Position numbers and translations under genes: made by a program
Part shown: in pieces, positions 1-9,154 of the stretch
How the letters are laid out: each line of letters opens with the position of its first letter
Position numbering within the stretch: the stretch's first letter is position 1
Notes under the pieces: model-generated
Database searches by the model: none
What the model saw: the letters and a program-made list of their open reading frames with translations, nothing else
Told to the model about the DNA's origin: nothing
Assembly: GCA_947568535.1 (NCBI GenBank)
Contig: CANOPF010000004.1
Coordinates: forward strand, 1-46,717
Reading direction: 5' to 3'
DNA: 46,717 bases
From: an uncultured Clostridium sp.
GTDB lineage: Bacteria > Bacillota > Clostridia > TANB77 > CAG-508

Positions 1-1571
1 ACAAATAGTGGAGCTGGTTTATTTGGTCTTGATTTTAACTCTGGGTGAAATTGTCCAGCAATAAAATAAGGATGTTCTGGTATTTCTACCATTTCTACCA
101 ATAATCCATCTGGTGAAGTTCCTGAAATTTTTAGTCCAGCTTCCTCTAACCTCTCTCTATAAGCATTATTATATTCAAAACGATGTCTATGTCTTTCCAT
201 TATTTCTTGTTTTCCATAAACTTTACTAGCTAATGTTCCTTCTTTTATCACACATGGATAAGCACCTAATCTCATTGTTCCACCTTTTTGATCAACACCT
301 TTTTGCTCTTCCATAATATGAATCACTGGATTTTGTGTAGTCTCACTTAATTCTGCTGAATTAGCATCTATCAATCCTAATACATTTCTAGCAAATTCTA
401 CCACTGTCATTTGCATTCCTAAACAAATTCCTAAAAATGGAATTTGTTTTTCTCTTACATATTTTATGGTTTCTATTTTCCCTTCAATTCCTCTATTTCC
501 AAATCCACCTGGTACAACCACTCCATCAATATCTTTTAACTTTTCAGCAACATTCTTTCTCGTAATTGATTCAGAATCAATTAAATGTATTTTTACTTTT
601 ACATGATTAGCAAAACCTGCATGATATAAACTTTCTATGACAGAAATATAAGAATCTTCTAATTTGACATATTTTCCAACAATAGCTACATTAACTATTT
701 TATTTTCATCTATATTTCTAATATTTTCCACCATTATCTCCCATTTAGCATTATCTGGAACATAATTGTCTAATTTTAAATGATTACAAACCTCTCTTGC
801 TAACCCCTCTTCTTCTAACATTAAAGGAACAGCATATAGACAATCTGCCGTCTTATTTTGTATTACACTCGTTTTTCTTACATTACAAAATAAAGATAGC
901 TTTTCTCGAATACTATCAGGAATGTCTGTTTCTGTCCTACAAACTAATATGTTAGGCTTAATACCAAAACTTTGTAGTTCTTTTACTGAATGTTGTGTTG
1001 GTTTTGATTTTATTTCATTAGAACCAAATATATATGGTAACAAAGTAACATGAATATAAACAACATCTTCTGGATTTTTCTCTAAACCAACCTGACGAAT
1101 AGCTTCAATAATCGATAATCCCTCTATATCTCCCACAGTTCCTCCAATTTCTGTTATTACAATGTCTGTATCCATATTTTCAAAACCATAGATTTTTTCT
1201 TTTATCTCTTGAGTAATATGAGGAATAACTTGCACTGTTTTCCCCAAATAATCTCCTCTTCTTTCTTTTTCGATTACACTTTGATAAATTTTACCCATTG
1301 TAACACTAGAATTTTTTGTTAAGTTCTCATTAATAAATCTTTCATAATGTCCTAAATCTAAATCTGTTTCTGCTCCATCATCTGTAACAAAAACCTCTCC
1401 ATGTTCATAAGGATTCATCGTTCCTGGATCCACATTAATATAAGGATCAAATTTTTGAATAGTTACTTTATATCCTCTATTTTTTAATAATCTTCCTAAT
1501 GAAGCCGCTGTAATTCCTTTTCCTAGCCCAGAAACAACTCCACCTGTTACAAAAATATACTTAGTATTCAT
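1..1571 (-). CDS. pyrG: CTP synthase (3' end outside window)
   Basis: Makes CTP from UTP, ATP and glutamine in the cytoplasm. 523 codons are visible from the ATG at 1571; the last dozen or so residues lie beyond the window edge. The N-terminal synthase domain begins [19 protein letters not shown], the typical P-loop start of the family. The C-terminal class I glutamine amidotransferase domain carries the nucleophile motif LGICLGMQ near residue 381 and the His/Glu motif FHPE near residue 507, so all catalytic elements are present. A GGGGTG ribosome site precedes the start. It is divergent from deoD, and its leader holds a promoter and a terminator-like hairpin listed separately. Confidence 0.97.
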   Translation of the reverse strand, partial: MNTKYIFVTGGVVSGLGKGITAASLGRLLKNRGYKVTIQKFDPYINVDPGTMNPYEHGEVFVTDDGAETDLDLGHYERFINENLTKNSSVTMGKIYQSVIEKERRGDYLGKTVQVIPHITQEIKEKIYGFENMDTDIVITEIGGTVGDIEGLSIIEAIRQVGLEKNPEDVVYIHVTLLPYIFGSNEIKSKPTQHSVKELQSFGIKPNILVCRTETDIPDSIREKLSLFCNVRKTSVIQNKTADCLYAVPLMLEEEGLAREVCNHLKLDNYVPDNAKWEIMVENIRNIDENKIVNVAIVGKYVKLEDSYISVIESLYHAGFANHVKVKIHLIDSESITRKNVAEKLKDIDGVVVPGGFGNRGIEGKIETIKYVREKQIPFLGICLGMQMTVVEFARNVLGLIDANSAELSETTQNPVIHIMEEQKGVDQKGGTMRLGAYPCVIKEGTLASKVYGKQEIMERHRHRFEYNNAYRERLEEAGLKISGTSPDGLLVEMVEIPEHPYFIAGQFHPELKSRPNKPAPLF

Positions 1572-1599
1572 ATCTAACACCCCTATCAAAATAAAAAAA

Positions 1600-1637
1600 G
1601 ATTAAAAAAATCCCTAAAAGTGGTTTTTTTTTAATCT
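1600..1637 (-). promoter_or_regulatory. Attenuator-like terminator hairpin in the pyrG leader
   Basis: Read on the minus strand, AGATTAAAAAAA pairs with TTTTTTTAATCT (12 bp). Two to three G:C pairs close a short loop, and a T-rich run (TTTTTTATTTT) follows directly. The structure lies entirely between the predicted pyrG transcription start (about 1637) and the ribosome site, so it would terminate pyrG's own leader. Attenuation of pyrG is known in Bacillus, where CTP shortage gives reiterative G addition; the G-start of that system is not visible here, so the trigger is unknown. Confidence 0.6.
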
Positions 1638-1643
1638 ATTATT

Positions 1644-1672
1644 AGTTTATCATTTATTTTTTCTTTTGACAA
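1644..1672 (-). promoter_or_regulatory. Sigma-A type promoter of pyrG
   Basis: On the minus strand the -35 is TTGTCA (1667-1672), followed by a 17-nt spacer and the -10 TAAACT (1644-1649). The predicted start is around 1637, exactly at the 5' arm of the leader hairpin. Confidence 0.6.
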
Positions 1673-1678
1673 GTATTT

Positions 1679-1706
1679 TTGACAATTTTTTTATTTATGT
1701 TATACT
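1679..1706 (+). promoter_or_regulatory. Sigma-A type promoter of deoD
   Basis: Consensus -35 TTGACA at 1679-1684, a 16-nt spacer and -10 TATACT at 1701-1706. AAGGAGG at 1721-1727 is the ribosome site for the ATG at 1736. Because the promoter lies at 1679-1706, the longer in-frame start at 1679 cannot be used. Confidence 0.75.
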
Positions 1707-1735
1707 ATCATAAAATAGATAAGGAGGAATTTATT

Positions 1736-2458
1736 ATGCCAACTGCTCATAATGAAGCAAAAATAGGAGAAATTACCAAGACAGTAATTATGCCAGGTGA
1801 CCCATTGCGTGCACAATATATTGCTGAAAATTTTTTAGAAAATATTAAATTAGTCAATCAAGTAAGAGGAATGTATGCTTATACTGGAACTTATCAAGGA
1901 AAAAAGATAACCATTATGGCTTCTGGAATGGGAATGCCAAGTATGGGAATTTATAGTTATGAATTATTTAAATTTTATGATGTAGAAAATATCATTCGTA
2001 TTGGCTCATGTGGTGCTTATCATCCCCAATTAAAGCTATTTGACATCGTCTTAGCTCATCAAGTTTATTGTGAAGGAAATTATGCTTTAACATTTAATCA
2101 CGACAATTGCCATTTAGTTGAAGCAAGTCAATCTTTAAATCAACTCATTAAAGAAACTGCTCAAAACACTAACCGTTCTATTTATTGTGGTAACACTGTT
2201 TGTTTAGATGCCTTTGACCCTTATATGCCAAATTTTGATCAATTTTTAAAAAGATTACCTGATGACCTAAATCCTTATACTGGTGAGATGGAGGCTTTTT
2301 CTTTATTTTATAATGCTCACTATTTTCATAAAAAAGCAGCTTGTCTCATGACTGTTGTAGATGCTGGTACACAATCTGCTACTTCACAAGAAAGAGTATC
2401 TGCCTTAAATGATATGATTAAACTAGCCCTTGATTCTGCCTTAGGATTAAAAGATTAA
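1736..2458 (+). CDS. deoD: Purine-nucleoside phosphorylase, DeoD type
   Basis: Phosphorolysis of purine (deoxy)nucleosides in salvage. The 240-aa protein starts MPTAHNEAKIGEI at the ATG 9 nt after AAGGAGG; an in-frame extension to 1679 is rejected because it runs through the promoter. Family motifs are visible: PGDPLRA near the N-terminus (phosphate site), RIGSCGAY in the middle, GEMEAFSLF (purine and ribose contacts) and VVDAG, which holds the likely catalytic Asp. Length fits hexameric DeoD enzymes. It is a single-gene unit with its own promoter and terminator, divergent from pyrG. Confidence 0.93.
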   Translation: MPTAHNEAKIGEITKTVIMPGDPLRAQYIAENFLENIKLVNQVRGMYAYTGTYQGKKITIMASGMGMPSMGIYSYELFKFYDVENIIRIGSCGAYHPQLKLFDIVLAHQVYCEGNYALTFNHDNCHLVEASQSLNQLIKETAQNTNRSIYCGNTVCLDAFDPYMPNFDQFLKRLPDDLNPYTGEMEAFSLFYNAHYFHKKAACLMTVVDAGTQSATSQERVSALNDMIKLALDSALGLKD

Positions 2459-2475
2459 ATTCTTCTTCACTTTAT

Positions 2476-2515
2476 AAAAAAGACATTAAAGAAACTTCTT
2501 CTCTAATGTCTTTTT
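2476..2515. terminator. Bidirectional terminator between deoD and greA
   Basis: AAAAAGACATTA at 2476-2488 pairs with TAATGTCTTTTT at 2504-2515 around a 15-nt loop. T-runs follow on both strands, so it can end deoD (plus) and the convergent greA (minus). Confidence 0.8.
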
Positions 2516-2516
2516 C

Positions 2517-2993
2517 TTATTTTTTTATGGATAAAATTTTATATTTCATTACTCCTGCTGGTGCATTTACCTCTACTACATTGTTTTTCTTTGCACCTAA
2601 TAAAGCACTCCCTAGAGGCGATTCATTAGATATCTTATTTTCTAATAGATTGACTTCTGTTGAACCAACAATCGTATATTCTACTTTTTCATCAAATTCC
2701 ATATCTAACACTTTTACAATATTTCCAACTTGAACTGTTTCTGTATCAATATCTTTTTCATCTATAATTTTAGCATGTCTTATCTTATTTTCTAACTCTG
2801 CTATTTTTACTTCATTCTCTGCTTGGGCAGTTTTTGCTTCATCATATTCTGAATTTTCTGATAAATCACCAAATCCTAATGCTACTTTTATTCTATCTGC
2901 TATTTCAGCTCTTTTTTCTGTTCTTAAATAATTTAACTCTTTTTCCAAGTTATCATACCCTTCTTGTGTCAATATTACCTCTTTTTCTTCCAT
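2517..2993 (-). CDS. greA: Transcription elongation factor GreA
   Basis: Stimulates RNA polymerase to cleave backtracked transcripts. The 158-aa length is standard. The start at 2993 (MEEKEVILTQEGYDNLEKEL) follows an AAAGGAG site; an in-frame extension to 3053 lacks a ribosome site and adds residues not found in the family. The N-terminal coiled coil contains GDLSENSEYDEAK, which holds the acidic tip residues. The C-terminal FKBP-like part includes ESPLGSALLGAKKNNVVEV. It lies just downstream of pgsA and ends at a bidirectional terminator. Confidence 0.96.
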   Translation of the reverse strand: MEEKEVILTQEGYDNLEKELNYLRTEKRAEIADRIKVALGFGDLSENSEYDEAKTAQAENEVKIAELENKIRHAKIIDEKDIDTETVQVGNIVKVLDMEFDEKVEYTIVGSTEVNLLENKISNESPLGSALLGAKKNNVVEVNAPAGVMKYKILSIKK

Positions 2994-3060
2994 AGTACAT
3001 TCTCCTTTCAAAAAATCATTTACTATCTTACGGCAAAAAATGAAATTTGTCAAGCAAATC

Positions 3061-3648
3061 TCATATTAAATCTTTTACTCCTTTTAAATAATCCACTCCT
3101 GAAAAAATGGTAGCCACAACTTGCACAATCATAACCATTGTTACGATTAAATTTAAAATAAATTCTCCTCCTTGTAGTCTCCCTGTAAAACATGTTCCAA
3201 AACTATACAAGTCAACAAAAGCTAAAATGATAGCCATCATTTGTGTTACTGTTTTTAATTTGCCCCATTGAGAAGCTGCAATGACTTTTCCACCTTTTTC
3301 CACAGCTATTAATCGATAACCAGATACTATAAATTCTCTTGCTAATACAATAATAGGTATCCATGCAGGTAATTTCCCCATCTCAACTAACATAATCATA
3401 GCTGCTAAAACCAGAATTTTATCTGCCAATGGGTCTAAAAACTTCCCAAATGTTGTTATCTGATTATTCTTTCTTGCCAGGTATCCATCTAATTTATCTG
3501 TTAATGATGCTATAATGAATACGAGTTCAATTAGCCAGTATTCTATTGGTATGCCAAAACACGTTTTTTCTATTCCTAAAAAAGGAATCATAACCATAAT
3601 TGGTACTAATATAATTCTAAATATTGTTAATTTATTGGGTAAATTCAT
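3061..3648 (-). CDS. pgsA: CDP-diacylglycerol--glycerol-3-phosphate 3-phosphatidyltransferase
   Basis: Commits CDP-diacylglycerol to phosphatidylglycerol at the cytoplasmic membrane. The 195-aa protein has several hydrophobic helices and an intact CDP-alcohol phosphotransferase motif near residues 50-75 (DKLDGYLAR, then G and two Asp residues in GKFLDPLADK). AAAGGA precedes the ATG at 3648. It is followed after a short gap by greA and preceded by ctpA on the same strand, so these may be cotranscribed. Confidence 0.95.
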   Translation of the reverse strand: MNLPNKLTIFRIILVPIMVMIPFLGIEKTCFGIPIEYWLIELVFIIASLTDKLDGYLARKNNQITTFGKFLDPLADKILVLAAMIMLVEMGKLPAWIPIIVLAREFIVSGYRLIAVEKGGKVIAASQWGKLKTVTQMMAIILAFVDLYSFGTCFTGRLQGGEFILNLIVTMVMIVQVVATIFSGVDYLKGVKDLI

Positions 3649-3666
3649 ATTTTTATCCTTTCATTA

Positions 3667-4863
3667 CTATTTTAACATTTCTATTGCTTTTTGCAATTGT
3701 GTATCATCTTTTTCTTCTATTACTAATGCGTTTTTTACAGTATCTGGTAATTCTACCATTTCATCTGGTTCAATTCCTATTTTATGAATTTCTGTTTTAT
3801 TTGGCGTTAAATATTTTTCTGCTGTTATTTTTAATCCACTTCCATCTGCTAAGGTCAATACTTGTTGAATCACACCTTTTCCATATGTTTTATTTCCCAC
3901 TATCTTGGCCTTACCTAAATCTTTTAACGCTCCTGCTAATATCTCTGATGAACTAGCTGTATTTTTATTGGTTAACACAACAATTGGCAATTGAATAAAT
4001 GGTTGGTTTTCTGACTTCTTGACTTTTTCTTTGTTATGTTTGTCAACTTCATATAAAAGTACAGAATCTTTGTCTGCTATGTAGTCTGCAATCTTCAATG
4101 CTTCATCTACAATGCCTCCACCATTATTTCTTAAATCGATAATTAATGACTTAATCCCTTGCTGCTGTAATTCTTCATATTTAACTTTAAAGTCTTTTGC
4201 TGTTCCCTCATCAAATGAAGAAAATCCGATATATCCAATTTGTCCATTTAATATTTTTCCTTGTACTGGATTTACTTTTATGCTTTCTCTTTTTAAGGTA
4301 AAGGTCTTAGTTTCCTTTCCCCTTAGAAGATCAATTTTTACACTCGATCCTTCTTCTCCTTTTATTTTACTTGAGGCTATTGACATATCTTCTGCTGTAT
4401 ATTGTATATCATCAACAGCTATGATTAAATCTCCTGGCAAAATTCCTGCCTTTTCTGCTGGACTATTTTTAATTGGTGCTAAAACTTGAATTTTATTGAC
4501 TTCTGTATTTTTTACCATATAAATACCAATCCCTACAAAATTCCCCATCGTATCTTCTAAATAATCTTTCATATCTTCTTTAGAAATATATTCTGTATAA
4601 GGATCTTCTAATCCTTCAATGTAACCTTTAATAGCCCCCTCTTTTAGTTTTTCTTCATCAATATCGCCTAAATAATATTGATCAATAATCGATTTATATC
4701 GATTTAATGTTGACGTAATATCCGAACTAGAAGTCAGCCATACCTTTTTATCCTTTGAAAAATACTGATACATCCCTATCGATGTACACAAAAAAGTAAT
4801 AAATGCAACTAATACAACCAACATAATTATTTTATAGACTTTATACCTTCTCTTGTCTTCCAT
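3667..4863 (-). CDS. ctpA: C-terminal processing protease, S41 family with PDZ domain
   Basis: An exported serine protease of 398 aa. One N-terminal membrane helix (about residues 10-32, IIMLVVLVAFITFL) anchors it outside. A PDZ domain follows at roughly residues 100-185 (SPAEKAGILPGDLIIAVDD). The S41 catalytic core holds the Ser in NKNTASSSEILAGAL and the general-base Lys in TYGKGVIQQ. S41 proteases often sit next to ftsEX-hydrolase loci in Firmicutes, as B. subtilis ctpB does, and it may process the neighbouring M23 proteins; that substrate link is inference. GGAGG precedes the ATG. Confidence 0.92.
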   Translation of the reverse strand: MEDKRRYKVYKIIMLVVLVAFITFLCTSIGMYQYFSKDKKVWLTSSSDITSTLNRYKSIIDQYYLGDIDEEKLKEGAIKGYIEGLEDPYTEYISKEDMKDYLEDTMGNFVGIGIYMVKNTEVNKIQVLAPIKNSPAEKAGILPGDLIIAVDDIQYTAEDMSIASSKIKGEEGSSVKIDLLRGKETKTFTLKRESIKVNPVQGKILNGQIGYIGFSSFDEGTAKDFKVKYEELQQQGIKSLIIDLRNNGGGIVDEALKIADYIADKDSVLLYEVDKHNKEKVKKSENQPFIQLPIVVLTNKNTASSSEILAGALKDLGKAKIVGNKTYGKGVIQQVLTLADGSGLKITAEKYLTPNKTEIHKIGIEPDEMVELPDTVKNALVIEEKDDTQLQKAIEMLK

Positions 4864-4895
4864 TTTTTAACCTCCATCACCCTATTCATAGTAGA

Positions 4896-4927
4896 ATGTC
4901 GCAAAGGAAACGTCCCCCATGCGACAT
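4896..4927. repeat. REP-like hairpin between ctpA and an M23 gene
   Basis: A perfect 8-bp inverted repeat, ATGTCGCA (4896-4903) and TGCGACAT (4920-4927), surrounds a 16-base loop containing GG and CCCCC. It is GC-rich against an AT-rich background and has no T-run, so it is not a good terminator. It resembles small palindromic REP-type elements; only this copy is seen in the window. Confidence 0.45.
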
Positions 4928-4946
4928 CATTAAATTATATGTATCA

Positions 4947-6200
4947 TTATGGCAAATATGATGTTGGATTTACTCTATTAGAATATAATCCAGGACTTTG
5001 CCTAACTTCAAAGTGTAAATGTGGTCCAGATGAATTTCCTGTACTTCCCACTCTCATAATCTGTTGCCCTTTTGTTACTGTTTGTCCAGCTAATACTGTT
5101 CTGGAACCATCCTGTCCATGTGCATATAAAGTATATAAACCATTATAGTGAGCAATAATAATGTAATTTCCATAACTACCATTTAGTCTTTCTGAAGTTA
5201 CCACATATCCATCTGCTACTGCATAGATTGGTTGTCCATTTATTCCTCCACTACCAAAATCAACGGCTCCATGATAACTTCCATTTGCATAATTTATACC
5301 TGTTGTTATTTTCGTATATCCAGGAGGAACAGGATAAATAAATCCTGCTGAGCTTACACTTCCTCCCCCTACTGAAGGAGCCTTTCCTCCACCTACTGAA
5401 GAAGTATTTCCTGCTTTATCGGTATTTTGTTGTTGCAATTGTTGTTTTCTTCTGGCTTCTTCAATTTTTGCTTGTGCAGCTTTAATTTTACTATCAATGG
5501 ATTTGTTAGCTTTTTGCAATTCTTCTATTCTTTGTTGTAATTTCTGTTCATCTTCTGATAATTTAGCTACTTGTTGGTTTTTTTCCTTCTTTGCTGTTTG
5601 TAATTGTGTTGTTACACTTTCTTTATTGGTTTTTGAAACAGCTAATTCTTGTTTACTTCCCTCTAATGTTTTTTTGGCTACTTCAATTTCTTCTTTTTGT
5701 TTCTGTATTTTCTCTAATAATTCCGTATCATTGGTTGCTATTTCTGTTACTAAATAATAATTCGAAATTAAATCTGTAATACTTTTAGAAGATAAAATAA
5801 AATCTAAATAAGAAGTCTCTCCTGCTTCATATGTAGCCACCAATCTCGCTTCTAATAGTTCTTCTTGTTTTGTATAGTCTTCTTGCGCTTGTTCTAACTT
5901 CTTTTCTGCTTCTTGTATTTTTGTATTTAATTGTGAAATTTGACTATCTAATACACCGATTTGAGATTCATAGTCCAAAATTTGTGAGGATAATTGCTCA
6001 ACCTGCTTAACTGTTTCTGATTTTTCTTTTTGTACATCTTGTAAATCATTTTTTGCTTCATTAATTTGTTTATTATTTTGATTTTTTTCATCTTTTAACT
6101 CGGTTGTCTCATCTACTGCTATGACAACAGTGAGATTTGTTTGTAACAAAAGAGTCATTATGATCATTACTCCTAATATTTTTAAACATAATTTTCTCAT
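4947..6200 (-). CDS. Secreted M23 peptidoglycan hydrolase with EnvC-like coiled coil (paralogue 2)
   Basis: The 417-aa protein starts with a signal peptide (about residues 1-28, ending near VVIAV). A long coiled coil follows to about residue 255, then a Gly/Ser-rich linker, then a C-terminal M23 (LytM) endopeptidase domain. Zinc and catalytic residues are intact: HGAVD, AHGQ in the centre and GPHLHFEV. The architecture matches EnvC/PcsB-type hydrolases activated by FtsEX. It is the second of two tandem paralogues, 15 bp downstream of the first, and shares the coiled-coil phrase on ETSYLDFILSSKSI with it. AGGAGG precedes the ATG. Confidence 0.9.
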   Translation of the reverse strand: MRKLCLKILGVMIIMTLLLQTNLTVVIAVDETTELKDEKNQNNKQINEAKNDLQDVQKEKSETVKQVEQLSSQILDYESQIGVLDSQISQLNTKIQEAEKKLEQAQEDYTKQEELLEARLVATYEAGETSYLDFILSSKSITDLISNYYLVTEIATNDTELLEKIQKQKEEIEVAKKTLEGSKQELAVSKTNKESVTTQLQTAKKEKNQQVAKLSEDEQKLQQRIEELQKANKSIDSKIKAAQAKIEEARRKQQLQQQNTDKAGNTSSVGGGKAPSVGGGSVSSAGFIYPVPPGYTKITTGINYANGSYHGAVDFGSGGINGQPIYAVADGYVVTSERLNGSYGNYIIIAHYNGLYTLYAHGQDGSRTVLAGQTVTKGQQIMRVGSTGNSSGPHLHFEVRQSPGLYSNRVNPTSYLP

Positions 6201-6215
6201 ATGTTCCTCCTATTT

Positions 6216-7430
6216 TTAGTTATTTGTGATATTTGTGGTATTTGTTGTTCCTTCTGTTATCTTCTCTGTATTTTGTGTCGTTGGCACTACCCCATTTGTT
6301 ATATAAGGCAGTGGATCCGTTACAACTCCATTTAATCTAACTTCAAAATGAGCATGTGGTCCAGTTGAATATCCAGTTGAACCAACCTTTAAAATTGATT
6401 CTCCTCTTTTAACGACTTGTCCTACTTGTACTAAAATTTCTGAACCATGAGCATACAAAGTTGAAACTCCACCACCATGGTCTATTATGACCATATTTCC
6501 ATAAGCTACATTCATACCTGCTTTTGTAACGATTCCATCATTAGCAGCAATAAAGTTTGCTCCCATTGGGGCACTAATATCTAATCCTGTATGCAACTTA
6601 TTAATATGTAAAATAGGGTGAAATCTCATGCCATATTTCGAACTAACTCTGGTATATCCTGGAACTGGCCATGCTAATTCTCCTCCTATATATTGACTAT
6701 CAATTCCTTGTAAAGCAAGTGACAATATTTCTTGATTTACCTCTGCATATCTTGTATTATATTCTGTAATTTTAACTTGTAGGTCTTTTTCTTGATCCGA
6801 TAATTTAGCAATATAATTTTCCCTGACAATTTTAGTATTTTCTAATATTTTAACTGTTCTTGTTTGATTTTGCTTAATGATGGTATATTGCTTTTTCGTG
6901 TAATCTAATTTCTTTTTATCCAATTCGATAGCCTCTTTTTGTTTCTCCATATCTTCTAATAATGCTGTATCATAACTAGCTAATTCTGTAATTAAAAAAT
7001 AATTGGATAAAAAGTCAGAAATACTTCTAGAAGTTAAAATAACATCTAAATATTGTGTATCACTTGCTTCATACATTGCTACAAGTCTTGTTTCTAACAT
7101 TCCTTTTTGCTCATTATATTTTTCTTCTGCTATTTTCAGTTTTCTCTCTACTTCATCCATAGACATTTGCAGTTCCATAATTTTAGCATTTACTTCTTCT
7201 AATTCCTTTTGAGCCTTTTCTATTTTTTCATCTAATATCTCTACTTGTTGAAGATTTTCCGATAATTGATTTTGCACATCTTCTAATTCATTGGTAGCAT
7301 CATCTATTTGATTTTGTAATTCTTGCTGCTTTGATTGTAAATCCGTCATTTCTTCTGCCTGAACATAAGAAATCATACTAAAACTGCTGATGATTAAGAA
7401 AACTAAAACAATACCTAAAATTTTACGCAT
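6216..7430 (-). CDS. Secreted M23 peptidoglycan hydrolase with EnvC-like coiled coil (paralogue 1)
   Basis: 404 aa: signal peptide (residues 1-25, ending VQA), coiled coil to about residue 230, then the M23 domain with HTGLD, YAHGS and GPHAHFEV, the full metal and catalytic set. A Thr/Asn-rich tail ends the protein. It begins 10 bp after ftsX, the usual place for the hydrolase that FtsX recruits and activates at the septum. The two paralogues differ mainly in linker and tail. The ribosome site is AGGAG before the ATG. Confidence 0.9.
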   Translation of the reverse strand: MRKILGIVLVFLIISSFSMISYVQAEEMTDLQSKQQELQNQIDDATNELEDVQNQLSENLQQVEILDEKIEKAQKELEEVNAKIMELQMSMDEVERKLKIAEEKYNEQKGMLETRLVAMYEASDTQYLDVILTSRSISDFLSNYFLITELASYDTALLEDMEKQKEAIELDKKKLDYTKKQYTIIKQNQTRTVKILENTKIVRENYIAKLSDQEKDLQVKITEYNTRYAEVNQEILSLALQGIDSQYIGGELAWPVPGYTRVSSKYGMRFHPILHINKLHTGLDISAPMGANFIAANDGIVTKAGMNVAYGNMVIIDHGGGVSTLYAHGSEILVQVGQVVKRGESILKVGSTGYSTGPHAHFEVRLNGVVTDPLPYITNGVVPTTQNTEKITEGTTNTTNITNN

Positions 7431-7440
7431 GTTTTCTCCT

Positions 7441-8346
7441 TTATACTTTTAAATACTTTCTCATAGAAATTACACTTCCAATTGCTCCTATTCCAATTCC
7501 CAGTAACATATAAACAAAGATAATGGAATTAAACATATCTCCAAAAGTGACTAAACTCATATTAATAAGACGTATAAATTGAGAATTAACCATTTGTTCT
7601 GCTAAGAAACTATACGTAATCCCTATTAATACAATGGATATACTACTTGCCAAAATACCAATTATCATCCCTTCTACAATAAATGGCCATCGTATAAATC
7701 CATTAGTAGCTCCTACATATTTCATTATCGAAATTTCTTTTCTTCTAGCATGTACAGTAAGTTTTATCGTATTAGCTATAATAAAAACAGATATGATAAT
7801 CAATAAAATAAGAATAACTCCTGTTACAATTTTAATTCCATTAGCTAGATGAATTAAGGTAGTAACTGTTTCATCTTTACTCGTTATTTTTTTGATATGA
7901 TCAAATGTTAATATTTGTTCTTGTACTTCTTTGCTTTTATTTAAGTCTGTTAATGTAACAATATAGGAAGCAGGAAAAATATTATTTTCCTCATAGCCTG
8001 CTAATATGTCTTTCCTATCTTCAAATCTTTTTTTCATATGGTTTAATGCATCTTCTTTTGATACAAATTCTGTTGTACTAACCCCATCTAAAGCTTTTAT
8101 TTTTTTTTCAATTTCTTCTATTTGTTCTTGTGTTGTATTATTATGGATATAAACTTGTATTCCTTGCGCAGCTTCCACTTGTGCTACAAAATGATTAATA
8201 TTTTCAGTTAAAATAAGAAAGATTCCAAAAATAATCATAGTCGCACACATAATCATAAGAGATGCACCTGTTGATTTTTTATTTTTAAACACATTTCCTA
8301 ATCCTTCTCCAATTAAATATCCAAATCTATTATATTTCACAATCAT
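7441..8346 (-). CDS. ftsX: Cell-division membrane protein FtsX
   Basis: Membrane partner of the FtsE ATPase; it passes ATP-driven conformational change to extracellular peptidoglycan hydrolases. The 301-aa protein has one N-terminal helix, an extracytoplasmic domain (about residues 60-170) and three C-terminal helices, the FtsX topology. I chose the ATG at 8346 because GGTGGG lies just upstream; an upstream ATG at 8364 has only a weak site. The gene overlaps the 3' end of ftsE by 17 bp, suggesting translational coupling. Confidence 0.95.
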   Translation of the reverse strand: MIVKYNRFGYLIGEGLGNVFKNKKSTGASLMIMCATMIIFGIFLILTENINHFVAQVEAAQGIQVYIHNNTTQEQIEEIEKKIKALDGVSTTEFVSKEDALNHMKKRFEDRKDILAGYEENNIFPASYIVTLTDLNKSKEVQEQILTFDHIKKITSKDETVTTLIHLANGIKIVTGVILILLIIISVFIIANTIKLTVHARRKEISIMKYVGATNGFIRWPFIVEGMIIGILASSISIVLIGITYSFLAEQMVNSQFIRLINMSLVTFGDMFNSIIFVYMLLGIGIGAIGSVISMRKYLKV

Positions 8347-9016
8347 ACCCACCTTTTTTATCATCTCTAACTATTTCACCTTTACGTATATGGATAACTC
8401 TCTTTTTCATCTGGTCTACAATATCCTTTGCATGTGTTGCTACTACTACGGTTGTCCCTCTCATGTTAATGTCATTTAACAAGTTCATAATGTCCCATGC
8501 TGTATCTGGATCTAAGTTTCCTGTTGGTTCATCTGCTATTAGCATAGACGGATTATTAACTAAAGCTCTTGCTAATGCTACTCTTTGTTGCTCTCCTCCT
8601 GATAATTCATTCGGATACATTTTGGCTTTTCCACTTAATCCAACTAATGAAAGTACCATAGGCACTTGTCTTCTAATATGTCGTGGTGTTGCTCTTACAA
8701 TATACATAGCATAAGCTACATTATCATATACGGTTTTATCTGGTAATAATCTAAAATCTTGGAATACTACCCCCATACTTCTTCTTAAATAGGGAATTCT
8801 ACTTGGTTTCAAAAAGGTTGTATCTTTACCATTTATGATAATGTTTCCAGATGTTGGCTCTTCTTCTTTCAAGATTAGTTTAATCAAAGTTGATTTTCCA
8901 CTTCCTGATGTTCCTACTAAAAAGGCAAATTCTCCTTTATCAATAACAAAATTTGCTCCTTTTACTGCTTTTGTTCCTGTATCATATGTCTTTACCACAT
9001 TTCTAAATTCTATCAT
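8330..9016 (-). CDS. ftsE: Cell-division ABC ATPase FtsE
   Basis: 228 aa, the ATPase of FtsEX. Motifs in order: Walker A GTSGSGKST (about residues 36-44), Q-loop in VVFQDFRLL, ABC signature LSGGEQQR, Walker B MLIADEPTGNLD, and the switch His in VVATHAKD. It is the first gene of the ftsE-ftsX-M23-M23-ctpA cluster and has its own promoter at 9068-9096. Confidence 0.97.
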   Translation of the reverse strand: MIEFRNVVKTYDTGTKAVKGANFVIDKGEFAFLVGTSGSGKSTLIKLILKEEEPTSGNIIINGKDTTFLKPSRIPYLRRSMGVVFQDFRLLPDKTVYDNVAYAMYIVRATPRHIRRQVPMVLSLVGLSGKAKMYPNELSGGEQQRVALARALVNNPSMLIADEPTGNLDPDTAWDIMNLLNDINMRGTTVVVATHAKDIVDQMKKRVIHIRKGEIVRDDKKGGYDCEI

Positions 9017-9067
9017 TTTGGTTTCTCCTCACCTTTTCTTGTTTACAATATAATTCTATTCTATCTC

Positions 9068-9096
9068 ATCATAACAATAAAGTGCTTTTTTTGCAA
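9068..9096 (-). promoter_or_regulatory. Promoter of the ftsEX cluster
   Basis: Minus-strand -35 TTGCAA (9091-9096), 17-nt spacer, -10 TATGAT (9068-9073), about 50 bp upstream of the ftsE ATG. Confidence 0.6.
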
Positions 9097-9111
9097 TACT
9101 TTTTTCCGAAA

Positions 9112-9154
9112 AAAATGATAGAAAATGTTGGTTTTTTTACATTTTCTATCATTT
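9112..9154 (-). terminator. Terminator of the transketolase operon
   Basis: On the minus strand a stem of about 16 bp (AATGATAGAAAATGT paired with its complement) surrounds an A-rich loop and is followed by seven or more T residues. It lies 80 bp downstream of the C-terminal transketolase subunit and upstream of the ftsE promoter. Confidence 0.8.

Noticed and set aside
1679..1735. Longer N-terminus for deoD
   Set aside because: The extension covers the -35 and -10 elements and the AAGGAGG site; the family protein starts at the ATG at 1736.
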